From positions 2,170,001 through 2,234,000 of the forward strand of contig NZ_CP039734.2 of NCBI RefSeq assembly GCF_011769985.2: a stretch of DNA of 64,000 bases. Reading direction: 5' to 3'. Positions 45,502 through 55,513 of this stretch are shown here, one piece after another. Source of the stretch: Sulfurospirillum diekertiae. Lineage in GTDB: Bacteria; Campylobacterota; Campylobacteria; Campylobacterales; Sulfurospirillaceae. Every line of letters begins with the position of its first letter. The first letter of the stretch is position 1. The notes under the pieces were generated by a model. That model searched no databases, was not told the origin of the DNA, and saw only the letters and a list, made by a program, of their open reading frames with translations. Both the position numbers and the translations under genes were made by a program.

Positions 45502-45915
45502 ATGCTAGAGCCTGCCATTACCACTTTTTTAAAAAAACATCACCTTCTCAACGTGGCTACCTGCAAAGACAATCTCCCTTACTGCGCGACCTGTTTCTAT
45601 GCGTTTGTCGAGCAAAATGCCACCTTTGTCATTGCCACCGATGAGAAAACTAGGCATGGACGCGAAGCGCTGGAAAATACGCATGTAGCAGGCAGTGTTG
45701 CACTCGAGACAAAACTCGTTGGGAAAATTCAAGGGGTACAGTTTACGGGAATATTTAGAGAAGCAAACGAAGCAGAAAAAAAAGCTTATTTAAAACGCTT
45801 TCCTTACGCCATCGCGATGAATCCGCATTTATGGAGTATTGAGATTACGTATCTCAAATTTACGGACAATACACTGGGCTTTGGCAAAAAATTGGAGTTT
45901 TTTGCCTCCAATTAA
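45502..45915 (+). CDS. YhbP-like pyridoxamine-5'-phosphate-oxidase-fold protein
   Basis: A 137-residue split-barrel protein. ATCKDNLPYCATCFYAFVEQNATFVIATDEKTRHGREAL (in parts) follows the YhbP/UPF0306 pattern, and the C terminus has WSIEITYLKFTDNTLGFGKKLEF. Family members may bind flavin or heme; no role is proven. A TATACT box and AAAGGA lie just upstream. Start at the ATG at 45502. Confidence 0.8.
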   Translation: MLEPAITTFLKKHHLLNVATCKDNLPYCATCFYAFVEQNATFVIATDEKTRHGREALENTHVAGSVALETKLVGKIQGVQFTGIFREANEAEKKAYLKRFPYAIAMNPHLWSIEITYLKFTDNTLGFGKKLEFFASN

Positions 45916-45941
45916 GTGCCAAATCTTTTTACATGTAAAGG

Positions 45942-47150
45942 TTATAAATTAATCGGCTCAGTTGAACACGCCGCTGTAAAAACAACGTCGGTTGAACTGT
46001 TAAGTGCTGTCTCTGTGGAGTCTTGAATAACACCAATTAAAAAACCAATCGCAACCACTTGCATCGCAATCTCATCGCTAATGCCAAACAGACCGCATGC
46101 AAGAGGAATCAAAAGCAATGAACCACCCGCAACACCTGAAACACCTGCAGCTGCGATACTCGCTACAACGCTTAACAAAAGTGCTGTGGGAAGATCTACG
46201 GAAATGCCTAATGTATGAACCGTTGCTAATGTTAAAACAGTAATTGTAACCGCTGCACCTGCCATATTAGCGGTTGCACCCAAAGGGATAGAGATAGAGT
46301 AGGTATCTTCATGAAGTCCTAATTTTTTACACAACGCCATATTCACGGGGATATTGGCCGCTGAACTACGGGTAAAGAATGCTGTTACGCCACTCTCTCT
46401 TAGACATGTAAACACCAATGGATAAGGATTACGTTTGGTTTTAACATATACAATAAGGGGATTAAGCACAAGCGCTACAAAGACCATTGTTCCAACCAAA
46501 ATAATCAGTAACTTTCCATAGCCAAAAAGTGCCGCAAAACCTGTCTCTGCAAATGTTTCAGCCACCAAACCTAAAATACCAAAAGGTGCAAGACTAATAA
46601 CCGCTTGAACAATTTTCGTCATCGCATCGCTGACATCTTTCATCATCTGTTTGGTATGATTGCTACTATGGTGCAGTGCAAGACCTGCCGCAATTGCCCA
46701 TGTTAACACACCGATATAATTGCCTGTAGAAAGTGCTTTAATAGGATTTTCAACCATGCTCACTAAAAAGCCCTTTACAACGGTAATAATACTATTCGGA
46801 GGGGTAAGCCCAGCATCAGAGATATTGGCAAGTACCAAAGTAACAGGGAACGTGAAGCTCACAACAACCGCGATCAACGCTGATAAAAGCGTACCAATAG
46901 CATAAAGCTGAACAATAGGCTTAATGTTCGTCTGAACACCTACAGGTTTTGTAGCAATCGCAGTTGCAACCAATACCAAAACCAAGACAGGCGCAACGGC
47001 CTTAAGTGCGCCAACAAACAGTTTTCCTAAAATAGAAACAGCCATTGCAGCTGTCGGAGAAACAAGGGCGATAACAACGCCCAAAACCATGCCAATCAAA
47101 ATAAGTACAATCAGATTGCCCTCTTTGTACCTTGCGACTAAACGCTCCAT
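45942..47150 (-). CDS. sstT: Serine/threonine:sodium symporter SstT
   Basis: A 402-residue dicarboxylate/amino-acid:cation symporter. The start [19 protein letters not shown], the [13 protein letters not shown] substrate loop and [20 protein letters not shown] are diagnostic for SstT. It imports Ser and Thr with sodium. Length is normal. A near motif copy at 46402 is read FTCL. It lies between the YhbP-like gene and luxS, and is probably transcribed alone. Confidence 0.94.
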   Translation of the reverse strand: MERLVARYKEGNLIVLILIGMVLGVVIALVSPTAAMAVSILGKLFVGALKAVAPVLVLVLVATAIATKPVGVQTNIKPIVQLYAIGTLLSALIAVVVSFTFPVTLVLANISDAGLTPPNSIITVVKGFLVSMVENPIKALSTGNYIGVLTWAIAAGLALHHSSNHTKQMMKDVSDAMTKIVQAVISLAPFGILGLVAETFAETGFAALFGYGKLLIILVGTMVFVALVLNPLIVYVKTKRNPYPLVFTCLRESGVTAFFTRSSAANIPVNMALCKKLGLHEDTYSISIPLGATANMAGAAVTITVLTLATVHTLGISVDLPTALLLSVVASIAAAGVSGVAGGSLLLIPLACGLFGISDEIAMQVVAIGFLIGVIQDSTETALNSSTDVVFTAACSTEPINL

Positions 47151-47264
47151 AAAAACCTTCCTTACTCAAAATGTGTGTACCTAAACTAATATTTTCTTTA
47201 AAAAAACACACTAATCATATAAAAAAGGTTCTTATTTACGCGTTAAACTCCTGCACTTAGCGCA

Positions 47265-47765
47265 TTAAATTTTTGAAGTATCAAGCTTTAACGCTTCGTT
47301 ATCCATCACGCCAATTTCTGTACTTAAAATGTTGGAAGCAATACTATGCGCTTCATCCAATGAGTGCATTTTATAGGTTCCACACTGATAGACATTGAGC
47401 TCGGGAATATCGTTCTCACTCTTTACATGTAAAATGTCATTCATCGATGCTTTCCATGCATCAACTACGCGCGAAGGCTCTGGTGTACCGATCAAACTCA
47501 TGTAAAAACCTGTACGACATCCCATCGGTGAAATATCAATAATCTCAACACCTTTTCCATTAAGATGATTGCGCATAAAGCCTGCGAAGAGATGCTCTAG
47601 CGTATGAATACCCCTTTCTGGCAAAATAGCGTGGTTCGGTTTACAAAAACGAAGATCAAACACGGTGATCTCATCGCCATGAGGCGTTTTCATCGTTTTG
47701 GCAACTCTGACTGCGGGCGCTGGCATTTTGACATGATCTACACAAAAACTATCCAATAGTGGCAT
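47265..47765 (-). CDS. luxS: S-ribosylhomocysteine lyase LuxS
   Basis: A 166-residue LuxS. The metal-binding [15 protein letters not shown] and Cys-containing [12 protein letters not shown] are both intact, and DLRFCKPN holds the catalytic Cys. It cleaves S-ribosylhomocysteine to homocysteine and DPD, the precursor of AI-2, in the methyl cycle. One exact motif copy (47422) is read LHVK. It is divergent from the Na/Pi transporter gene. Confidence 0.96.
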   Translation of the reverse strand: MPLLDSFCVDHVKMPAPAVRVAKTMKTPHGDEITVFDLRFCKPNHAILPERGIHTLEHLFAGFMRNHLNGKGVEIIDISPMGCRTGFYMSLIGTPEPSRVVDAWKASMNDILHVKSENDIPELNVYQCGTYKMHSLDEAHSIASNILSTEIGVMDNEALKLDTSKI

Positions 47766-47847
47766 TTAAAGTCCTTTTTTTTCTTTTTTTTTATAAAAAA
47801 GTGTACAATAATTTGCCATTCAAATTCTTTACATGTAAAGGAATACC

Positions 47848-49671
47848 TTGAAACGACTGCTCCTGATTGTCGTCATTTTATTGCTCTCCTATGCATTTTT
47901 TCAAAGTACCAATATTCTTCATATTACTGCTGGAGTGGCTATCTTTTTGTTTGGTATGCGAAACCTAGAAGAGGGATTTCGCTTCTTTGTCGGTGGACTC
48001 CTCGATCAATTTCTCAAAAAAATTACGCATAACCTTTACCGAAGTATTCTCTTTGGTACGGTGATTACCACACTGATGCAATCCAGTGGATTAGTGGCTG
48101 TCATTGCCATCTCCTTTATCAGTGCAGGGCTGATCAGCGTGACGCAAGGTATTGGGATCATTCTAGGTGGAAACATTGGGACAACCACTGGCGCTTGGCT
48201 GATTGCAGGGTTAGGACTAAAAATCAATATTGCCACGTATGCACTCCCCATGCTGGTCTTTGGAACTTTGTTTGTTTTTCAAGAAAATAAGCGTCTTAAA
48301 GGTATTGGTTACGCTTTGGTTGGCTTGGGTTTCTCCTTTTTGGGTATCGCTTACATGAAAGAGGGATTTGACGCATTTAAGGAGACTATTGACCTTACCC
48401 AATACTCTGCTGATGGGCTTAAAGGAATTCTACTTTTTGCATTGATTGGTATGGCTGTGACGATGATCTCTCAATCTTCGCATGCCTCACTGGTTCTTAT
48501 TCTCACAGCCCTTTCCGCTTCTCAGATTACGTATGAAAATGCTATTGCCCTCACCATTGGTGCCAATCTTGGAACACCCATTACTGCCATCATTGGAGCA
48601 TGGGGAGCAAGCTTCGAAGGTAAAAAACTTGCAGGTGCACATTTTTTAATGAATAGTCTCACAGGCTTTTTACTAATTTGGTTTGTACCGCAATTTATCC
48701 GTTTCATCGACTTTACTGCACCCTTTTTAGGTATTGCCGAAGACGACTATACGCTCAAACTCGCACTGTATCACACCTATTTTAATCTTATCTGCGTCCT
48801 TTTATTTGCCCCACTAGTACATGGACTTGTCATTCTTTTAAACCAGCTGTTTATCCCTAAAAAAACAGCAGAAAAAGAGAGAGATGATGTTCTGTTTATT
48901 AACGATGTAGCACTTGATTTTCCTGATACGGCACAAGCAATTCTGCTTAAAGAGACCAAGCATCTCTTTAACAATATTTTTGACATTATCGCTCAAGGAA
49001 TGAGTGTTACCAAAGAAGATATTACCTCAGGTATGGAAGTAGATGATATTTTAATAAGACGCAATAAAGCTATGCATGTCAATATGGATGAGTATTATGA
49101 ACTGCGTATTAAAGAGATTTACGGAAAAATTATTAACTTCGCTATTTTGGCACAAGGTAAATTCTCAGATGAGAGCAACCGACAGCTTATACCCATAAAA
49201 AATGCAACACTTGGGATGGTTGAAGCTTTTAAGGCTTCAAAACATATGCAAAAAAACATGCTTTACTATCTTGAATCAGACAATGAATACATTAGACAAG
49301 AGTATAACCATATCCGAAAAAACCTTATCAAACATCTACGGAACATGCAACTTATTATCAACACTACCGAAGAAGATGTTGCTATCTTGCTTCTCAGTAA
49401 ACTTCAACTGGATGCCCAAAAATATGACATCGCAGCCAATAAATCGCTCGATAATCTCATTCGTACGAATAAAATTACTTACACCATGGCAACCTCTCTG
49501 ATGAATGATACGACATACGCTTATACCATTGTGTCAGAACTGACAAAAGTCGCACATACTCTTTTCATCCATGCAGATACACAATCAAGCGAAGGTCGAG
49601 AAGCGTTGATCTTAAATGAATCCGAAATCACGGATTTAACACATTCAACCGAGCAAAGGAGCACTTCATGA
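47848..49671 (+). CDS. Na/Pi cotransporter family protein
   Basis: A 607-residue protein: an N-terminal transporter of ~330 residues with the repeated NptA motifs (QSSGLVAVIAISFISAG and SQSSHASLVLILTALSAS, followed by GANLGTPITAIIG) and a C-terminal PhoU-like helical domain (~380-560). It is expected to move phosphate with sodium; family members like YjbB export phosphate. Start is TTG after AAAGGAA, which comes from the motif copy at 47828. The stop overlaps the next gene by 4 bases (ATGA). It is far from the pst genes but fits the phosphate theme. Confidence 0.92.
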   Translation: MKRLLLIVVILLLSYAFFQSTNILHITAGVAIFLFGMRNLEEGFRFFVGGLLDQFLKKITHNLYRSILFGTVITTLMQSSGLVAVIAISFISAGLISVTQGIGIILGGNIGTTTGAWLIAGLGLKINIATYALPMLVFGTLFVFQENKRLKGIGYALVGLGFSFLGIAYMKEGFDAFKETIDLTQYSADGLKGILLFALIGMAVTMISQSSHASLVLILTALSASQITYENAIALTIGANLGTPITAIIGAWGASFEGKKLAGAHFLMNSLTGFLLIWFVPQFIRFIDFTAPFLGIAEDDYTLKLALYHTYFNLICVLLFAPLVHGLVILLNQLFIPKKTAEKERDDVLFINDVALDFPDTAQAILLKETKHLFNNIFDIIAQGMSVTKEDITSGMEVDDILIRRNKAMHVNMDEYYELRIKEIYGKIINFAILAQGKFSDESNRQLIPIKNATLGMVEAFKASKHMQKNMLYYLESDNEYIRQEYNHIRKNLIKHLRNMQLIINTTEEDVAILLLSKLQLDAQKYDIAANKSLDNLIRTNKITYTMATSLMNDTTYAYTIVSELTKVAHTLFIHADTQSSEGREALILNESEITDLTHSTEQRSTS

Positions 49672-49907
49672 ACGGTTTGAAATTTATCCACTCAGTCAAA
49701 GCCTTATTTGGTATATCTACCCCCGATGAAGCGGGAACAAAAAAACAGACGATTAAAGAACTCCTTCAAAAGCTCAAACTCAGACGCATCACACTTAAAA
49801 AAGAGCTCAAAGAGGAGAGTGATCTCATCAAACGTGAAGCCATCCACGATAGCATTAAAATCATCAAAAAGCAGATCAAAAAGGGAAAGGAAATCTTGGA
49901 TGAGTAG
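49668..49907 (+). CDS. Small charged helical protein
   Basis: A 79-residue protein of unknown family, rich in Lys, Glu, Leu and Ile, with almost no helix breaker after residue ~25 (TIKELLQKLKLRRITLKKEL and on to the end). It is probably a single long helix or coiled coil. It overlaps the Na/Pi gene by 4 bases and the lipoprotein gene by 8, so it is almost certainly translated as part of that operon. It could be an adaptor for the PhoU-like domain; that is speculation. Confidence 0.8.
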   Translation: MNGLKFIHSVKALFGISTPDEAGTKKQTIKELLQKLKLRRITLKKELKEESDLIKREAIHDSIKIIKKQIKKGKEILDE

Positions 49908-50670
49908 ACTCTGCTTTTTCTTGCTTTTTCTCTTTTACGGTTGCGCTACAACCACTACAAATCCCCAAGAAAAAATAGGCGAAGTGTTCCAATCTCATGG
50001 GGCTACATCGTTACATTATGACTACAGCAAGGTCATTGAAAATCTTATCGTCTATAAAGAAAAACTTGACCTTCGCAATCCAAAAAGTTACAGCAAAGAG
50101 AGTCAAAGCTTCATCATTAACGAAATGCGCACCTCACAAAACAGTATTCGTATGAAATACAACGGAGTATATCTTAAATCATATGATGACTATTTGCGTA
50201 TAGCGTTTGATAAAAATAGTAATATTCCCGATCGGAATGATTTTCTTGTCATTGGACTTTATAAATTGATCTGGGAGACGTATAAAATCGGAGAAGGTCA
50301 CCAAATTACTACACTCGCATATGATCAAGAAGCTTTTAAAAAGCTCTACTATTACCTTGAAGTAGTTAAATGGAAAGTTAAAACGGCCAAAGATAAAAAC
50401 GATACCTTCCTTTTTTTAACATGGCAAAATAACTGGCAAATCGAGTTCCAAAATAGACTGCATGCGGGAGAGCAACCCTCTTGGGAGATGATCCAAAATC
50501 TTGTATCTATCAAAAATCACAAAGAGAGCATTTTGGATCCTTCCAACTTTAATTTTGAATCATTACTCAGTCAAATAATCTTTCAAGTCAAAAATAGCGC
50601 CAGACTCATTGGAAAAGAGCCTGTAGACATTGGCATTGATGCAATGATAAGTGTGGTTCTGTTTTTATAG
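49900..50670 (+). CDS. Lipoprotein of unknown function
   Basis: A 256-residue protein with a lipoprotein signal (CFFLLFLFYGC, Cys at ~15) followed by a Thr-rich spacer (ATTTTNPQEK) and a mostly helical domain with many Lys, Tyr and Trp. I do not recognise the family. The ATG at 49900 lies within the previous gene and follows AAAGGA; the frame is open further upstream (to 49708) but that part would overlap the 79-residue gene. Third gene of the Na/Pi operon. Confidence 0.82.
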   Translation: MSRLCFFLLFLFYGCATTTTNPQEKIGEVFQSHGATSLHYDYSKVIENLIVYKEKLDLRNPKSYSKESQSFIINEMRTSQNSIRMKYNGVYLKSYDDYLRIAFDKNSNIPDRNDFLVIGLYKLIWETYKIGEGHQITTLAYDQEAFKKLYYYLEVVKWKVKTAKDKNDTFLFLTWQNNWQIEFQNRLHAGEQPSWEMIQNLVSIKNHKESILDPSNFNFESLLSQIIFQVKNSARLIGKEPVDIGIDAMISVVLFL

Positions 50671-50866
50671 ATATTTTTACAAACGCTTTTACGCTCATAA
50701 AAAACTCTTTGGGTTGTCTTGTACTGGGTTACGCACGCTTGTCAATGTTATTGACAGAAATACGCCTTCATCATTCAACAAAAGCTTACATGTAAACCTT
50801 GATCTCGCTCAATCTTTTCTTGTTTTTTTTTAACTATAATACGCCAAATTTAACAAGGAGCTTTTT

Positions 50867-51061
50867 ATGGAAATCAACAATATTCAAGTGTGTAATGTCT
50901 GCCTAAGAACCAGTGAGGAAAGTGAAGGTGCTGTTTTTATTAAAGCAATGAAAAATGGTGAAGAGATTCATGTTTGTACTAGCTGTATTCCACATATTAT
51001 TCATGGAAGTGGTGAGGTTGTCAAATCAAACGCACAAGTGGCAGCAGAAATTAAAAACTAA
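50867..51061 (+). CDS. Small CxxC...CxxC protein (possible zinc ribbon)
   Basis: A 64-residue protein with CNVC near residue 9 and CTSC near 37, the spacing of a zinc ribbon. The middle (RTSEESEGAVFIKAMKNGEEIHV) is a hairpin-like segment, and HIIHGSGEVVKS follows. A TATAAT box at 50834 and AAGGAG just before the ATG support expression. It is convergent with nifJ across a strong terminator. The function is unknown; a small metal- or nucleic-acid-binding role is possible. Confidence 0.8.
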   Translation: MEINNIQVCNVCLRTSEESEGAVFIKAMKNGEEIHVCTSCIPHIIHGSGEVVKSNAQVAAEIKN

Positions 51062-51062
51062 A

Positions 51063-51090
51063 AAAGGCAAGAAATTACTTTCTTGCCTTT
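51063..51090. terminator. Bidirectional terminator merging into a motif copy
   Basis: AAAGGCAAGAAA and TTTCTTGCCTTT form a 12-bp perfect stem with a TTAC loop between two convergent genes. The right T-tract is the first part of the TTTACATGTAAA copy at 51088-51099. Confidence 0.85.
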
Positions 51091-51105
51091 ACATGTAAAA
51101 GGGGC

Positions 51106-54100
51106 TTATTCGCCCTCTTTTACCTCAACTAATTCATTTGAAAAATCAGCACTTGCAAGACGATTTAACTGTCTCCATCTACGTTGCGCATCTTTTTTAT
51201 TGTGTTCAAAGAGTGCTTGTGCATGCTCTGGATTTGACTTTTTAAGTGACGCATAACGTACTTCGTTCATCAAGAAATCATCATACAATGACCAATCAGG
51301 CTCTTTTCCCGTAATTTTAACAGGGTTTTTACCTTCAGCTTCCAAACGTGGGTCGTAGGTATAAATTGGCCAGTAACCACATTTAGTTGCAAGTTCACCT
51401 TGGTTACCAGATTTTCCAAGACCGCCCTTAATACCATGTGCAATACATGGAGAATACGCGATGATGAGAGAAACACCCGGATACGCTTCCGCTGCTTCAA
51501 ACGCTTTAATCGTTTGTGCCGCAGAGGCATTAGAGTTAATCTGTGCAACAAAGACGTTACCGTATGTCATCGCAATGTAGCCAAGGTCTTTTTTCTGGCT
51601 AGGTTTTCCTGCTGCTGTAAACTGCGCGATAGAACCTGCACGAGAAGATTTTGAGCTTTGACCGCCGGTATTGGAGTAAACTTCGGTATCAAGAACTAAG
51701 ATGTTAACATCTTCGCCGCTTGCGATAACATGGTCAAGTCCACCGTAACCGATGTCATATGCCCAACCATCTCCACCAAAAATCCATTGGGATTTTTTAG
51801 AAATGTACTGTTTGAGGCTTAAGATTACATCAGCACCTGCTGCTGTTGGATTTGCTTCCAATAAAGGAACAAGAAGATTGCGAATTTCAGTGCTTTTTAC
51901 ACGATCGTCTCTGAATTCAATCCAGTCTTTGTAGAGTGCTGCAATGGCGTTAGGTGCTGTCTTAATCGAATCATCCATCACAGAGTGAATTCTATGACGC
52001 ATTGTTTCCGTAGCCACATGCATACCTAGACCAAACTCTGCATTGTCCTCAAAGAGTGAATTACCCCATGCTGGGCCATGTCCTTCAGAATTTTTGCGAT
52101 ACGGTGTTGAAGGAGCTGAACCACCATAAATGGATGAACAACCTGTTGCGTTAGCAATCATCATACTGTCACCAAAAAGTCTGGTTGCGAGTGTGATATA
52201 AGGCGTCTCTCCACAACCTGGACATGCGCCATGGAACTCAAAGAGTGGTTGAGCAAATTGTGCACCCTTAACCGTGCTTTTAGAGAGAATGTCATCTTTG
52301 TACGTTACTTTTTTGAAGAGGTAATCCGCATTGACTTGCTCACCGGCTTCAAGACTCTCACCGAGTGGAACCATTACGAGTGATTTTTCTTTGGTCGGGC
52401 ATGCTTCTGCACATAGGTCACAGCCTGTACAATCAAGTGAAGAGACTTGGATTTTATATTTTAAGCCTTTAAGCTCTTTACCTTTGGCTTCAAGAGCATG
52501 TGCTTTAACACCTTCAGGAGCATCGGCAAACTCTGCATCATTGATAAGGAATGGACGAATAACAGCATGTGGACAAACAAAGGCACATTGATTACATTGG
52601 ATACAATTCTCTTCGATCCATTTTGGAACCATAACACCCACACCACGTTTTTCATACTCTGTGGTTCCATGCTCAAAGGTACCATCTTCATAACCTTTGA
52701 AAGTAGAAACAGGTAAGCTATCCCCTCGAGCAGCATTGATTGGTTTTACAATTTTTTCAACAAATTCTGTTCCAACGTATTTGCTGTCTTCTTTTTTAAC
52801 ATCATCAGGAAGGTTTGCCCATGAAGGGTCAACGTCAACTTTAATCAATCCATTAGCGCCTACATCAATCGCTTTGTAGTTCAACTCAACAATCTGCTCA
52901 CCTTTCTTGTGGTAAGACTTATACGCTTGTTTTTTCATAAAGGTTTGAGCTTGTTCAAAATCAATGATTTCAGCAAGTTTAAAGAACGCTGATTGCATGA
53001 TGGTATTGCTTCTGTTACCCAAACCAATATCATGTGCAAGTTTGGTTGCATTGATAATGTAAAACTTAGCTTTTTTGTTCGCTAAGATTTTTTTAACACG
53101 ATTTGGAATTCTTTTGACGGTCTCTTCTGCATCCCAAATTGAGTTCAGAAGGAATGTTCCATTCTCTCTAATTCCATCCACAACCTCATACAACTCAAGG
53201 TATGCAGCAACAGAACAGGCGACAAAATGTGGATTTGAAACGAGGTAAGTTGAGCGAATTGGTTTTTTACCAAAACGTAAGTGAGAGCGTGTAAAACCGC
53301 CTGATTTTTTAGAGTCATATGCAAAGTATGCTTGAGCATACATATCAGTCTCATCACCGATGATTTTAATAGAACTTTTGTTAGCACCAACGGTACCATC
53401 AGCACCAAGTCCATAGAATAAGCACTCTTTCGTTTCAGCATCGCCCAAACTAATTTTTTCTTTGACGTCAAGTGATTTAAAGGTAACGTCATCAACGATA
53501 CCGATGGTAAAGTCATTTTTCGGGTTTTCTAATTTGAGGTTTTCATAAACAGCTAGCATTTGTGCTGGATCAACGTCTTTTGAAGAGAGACCATAGCGTC
53601 CACCCACAATAATAGGAGCATTTTTATGACCATAGAAAGCCGCTCTCATATCAAGGAACAATGGCTCACCGATAGATCCTGACTCTTTGGTTCTGTCTAA
53701 TACAGCAATTTTTTTAACGGATTCTGGCATAACGTCCATCAAGTATTTGATACTAAATGGACGGTAAAGATGGGGTGTGATCAAACCAACTTTTTCACCT
53801 TTACTCATTAAATAATCAATCGTCTCTTTCAAACACTCTGTTACAGAGCCCATTGCTACAATAATACGATCTGCATCTTTGGCACCATAATAAGTGAAAG
53901 GTTTGTACTCACGTCCTGTCTCTTTTGAGATTTCTGCCATATAGTGCGCTACGATGTCAGGCAATGCGTCATAAAATTTATTTTGTGCTTCTCTGCCTTG
54001 GAAATAAATATCGTCGTTTTGTGCTGTTCCTCTTGTTTTTGGAGACTCAGGATTGAGCGCTTCGTCACGGAAACGTTGTACTGCTTTTTTATCAAGTAAT

Positions 54101-54678
54101 CTATCAAAAACGGCATAATCCATTACTTCAATTTTTTGGATCTCGTGTGAAGTTCTGAAACCATCGAAAAAATGCATAAAAGGAACTCTTCCTTGAATTG
54201 CTGATAAATGAGCAACTCCAGCTAAATCCATAACTTGTTGAACAGAACCTGATGAAAGCATCGCATAACCTGTTTGACGGGCAGCATAAACGTCCTGATG
54301 ATCGCCAAAAATAGAAAGTGCATGGGTAGCGAGTGTCCGAGCAGCAACATGGATAACACTTGGAAGTAATCCACCTGCCATTTTATACATATTTGGGATT
54401 TTAAGTAACAGTCCTTGAGATGCTGTATACGTTGTCGTAAGTGCACCGGCTTGAAGAGAACCATGTACAGTTCCGGCAGCACCACCTTCACTTTGCATCT
54501 CAACAACTTTTACGGGCATACCAAATAAGTTTTTTTTGCCTTGACTTGCCCAAATGTCAGTAAAGTCCGCCATTGGGGAAGAAGGTGTAATTGGGTAAAT
54601 ACCAGCAACTTCGGTAAAAGCGTAAGATGCGTATGCAGCAGCTTCGTTACCATCCATAGTTTTCATGACTTTAGCCAT
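51106..54678 (-). CDS. nifJ: Pyruvate:flavodoxin/ferredoxin oxidoreductase, single chain
   Basis: An 1190-residue homodimeric-type enzyme with all domains in order: the pyruvate-binding start EVAGIYPITPSSPMADF, the gamma domain, two 4Fe-4S clusters (CIQCNQCAFVCPHA and CTGCDLCAEACPT), the linker CPGCGETPYI for the third cluster, and the thiamine-diphosphate site GDGWAYDIGYGGLDH with NTGGQSSKSS. It makes acetyl-CoA and CO2 from pyruvate and reduces flavodoxin or ferredoxin. It is oxygen-sensitive, which suits the anaerobic or microaerobic lifestyle. No motif copy falls in this long gene. Confidence 0.97.
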   Translation of the reverse strand: MAKVMKTMDGNEAAAYASYAFTEVAGIYPITPSSPMADFTDIWASQGKKNLFGMPVKVVEMQSEGGAAGTVHGSLQAGALTTTYTASQGLLLKIPNMYKMAGGLLPSVIHVAARTLATHALSIFGDHQDVYAARQTGYAMLSSGSVQQVMDLAGVAHLSAIQGRVPFMHFFDGFRTSHEIQKIEVMDYAVFDRLLDKKAVQRFRDEALNPESPKTRGTAQNDDIYFQGREAQNKFYDALPDIVAHYMAEISKETGREYKPFTYYGAKDADRIIVAMGSVTECLKETIDYLMSKGEKVGLITPHLYRPFSIKYLMDVMPESVKKIAVLDRTKESGSIGEPLFLDMRAAFYGHKNAPIIVGGRYGLSSKDVDPAQMLAVYENLKLENPKNDFTIGIVDDVTFKSLDVKEKISLGDAETKECLFYGLGADGTVGANKSSIKIIGDETDMYAQAYFAYDSKKSGGFTRSHLRFGKKPIRSTYLVSNPHFVACSVAAYLELYEVVDGIRENGTFLLNSIWDAEETVKRIPNRVKKILANKKAKFYIINATKLAHDIGLGNRSNTIMQSAFFKLAEIIDFEQAQTFMKKQAYKSYHKKGEQIVELNYKAIDVGANGLIKVDVDPSWANLPDDVKKEDSKYVGTEFVEKIVKPINAARGDSLPVSTFKGYEDGTFEHGTTEYEKRGVGVMVPKWIEENCIQCNQCAFVCPHAVIRPFLINDAEFADAPEGVKAHALEAKGKELKGLKYKIQVSSLDCTGCDLCAEACPTKEKSLVMVPLGESLEAGEQVNADYLFKKVTYKDDILSKSTVKGAQFAQPLFEFHGACPGCGETPYITLATRLFGDSMMIANATGCSSIYGGSAPSTPYRKNSEGHGPAWGNSLFEDNAEFGLGMHVATETMRHRIHSVMDDSIKTAPNAIAALYKDWIEFRDDRVKSTEIRNLLVPLLEANPTAAGADVILSLKQYISKKSQWIFGGDGWAYDIGYGGLDHVIASGEDVNILVLDTEVYSNTGGQSSKSSRAGSIAQFTAAGKPSQKKDLGYIAMTYGNVFVAQINSNASAAQTIKAFEAAEAYPGVSLIIAYSPCIAHGIKGGLGKSGNQGELATKCGYWPIYTYDPRLEAEGKNPVKITGKEPDWSLYDDFLMNEVRYASLKKSNPEHAQALFEHNKKDAQRRWRQLNRLASADFSNELVEVKEGE

Positions 54679-54837
54679 TAAATGCCCCTTAATTTATAAT
54701 ATCATTCATATATTCATCTGTGATGATTTCTCATTCTACTTAGCATTCTCTTAATAACTCATAAATGAAAAAAGTTAAGAACTGTTACATTAACTACTAT
54801 TTTCGCAACATTATTTACCAATTTTATAACAAAATCA

Positions 54838-55473
54838 TCACTGTTCAGCAATCATTTTAACGGCATCAAGCGCATCACGAACAACGAAAGAAGTATGCTT
54901 TTCAAGTTCGTATTTTGTGCTGTAACCACACAACACACCAATACCTTTAATGCCCGCCTCTTTAGCACAAATAAGGTCCATTGGAGTATCGCCTATCATC
55001 CAGGTTTGTTCCAAATCAGCATTGAGTGCTATTAGTGCTTTTTGAATAGGTTCAGGGTGTGGTTTTGGGTGGGTCACGCTTTCTCGTCCAATCAAGACTT
55101 TAAAATGATGCATAACACCTAAGTGCTCCAAAATCTCTTCGGAATAACGTGCCGTTTTTGTCGTCACAATGCCCAGAGTCGCAATTTTAGAAGCATGCCT
55201 AATTGCCTCGATAGCAAGGGGTAAAAGTGTTGTTTTTTTACGAGAAATAAGCCTGTAATGCTCTTTATAAGCCATAACATAATCATCAGCCTCCAAAGAG
55301 TCAACTCCCAACATAGTAAACATCAAATCCAAAGGATGCCCGATCAACTTTTTGATCTGTTCATCTTCAGGGATAACACGTCCAAATGTTTCATATGCGA
55401 CCCCAAAACTTTCCAAAATAGCGTCTGTTGAGTCGATCAATGTACCATCTAAATCAAATAAAATCGTTTTCAT
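54838..55473 (-). CDS. gph: HAD-family phosphoglycolate phosphatase
   Basis: A 211-residue HAD hydrolase with FDLDGTLIDSTDA, a helical cap, TTKTARYS and the MIGDTPMDLICAKEAG metal-binding motif, as in Gph. It probably removes phosphate from 2-phosphoglycolate. It reads in the same direction as nifJ, 159 bases ahead of it; that spacer has no further gene. An exact motif copy (55492) lies just upstream of the start. Confidence 0.88.
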   Translation of the reverse strand: MKTILFDLDGTLIDSTDAILESFGVAYETFGRVIPEDEQIKKLIGHPLDLMFTMLGVDSLEADDYVMAYKEHYRLISRKKTTLLPLAIEAIRHASKIATLGIVTTKTARYSEEILEHLGVMHHFKVLIGRESVTHPKPHPEPIQKALIALNADLEQTWMIGDTPMDLICAKEAGIKGIGVLCGYSTKYELEKHTSFVVRDALDAVKMIAEQ

Positions 55474-55513
55474 TTTTTCATTAATCCTTCTTTTACATGT
55501 AAAGTATTATTAT

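Noticed and set aside
49708-49899. N-terminal extension of the lipoprotein gene
   Set aside because: The frame is open, but it overlaps the 79-residue gene almost completely and would bury the lipoprotein signal; the ATG at 49900 has a ribosome-binding site and gives a clean signal peptide.
51106-54678. Several long open frames opposite or within nifJ
   Set aside because: All lie in the shadow of the complete 1190-residue enzyme with intact clusters and cofactor sites.
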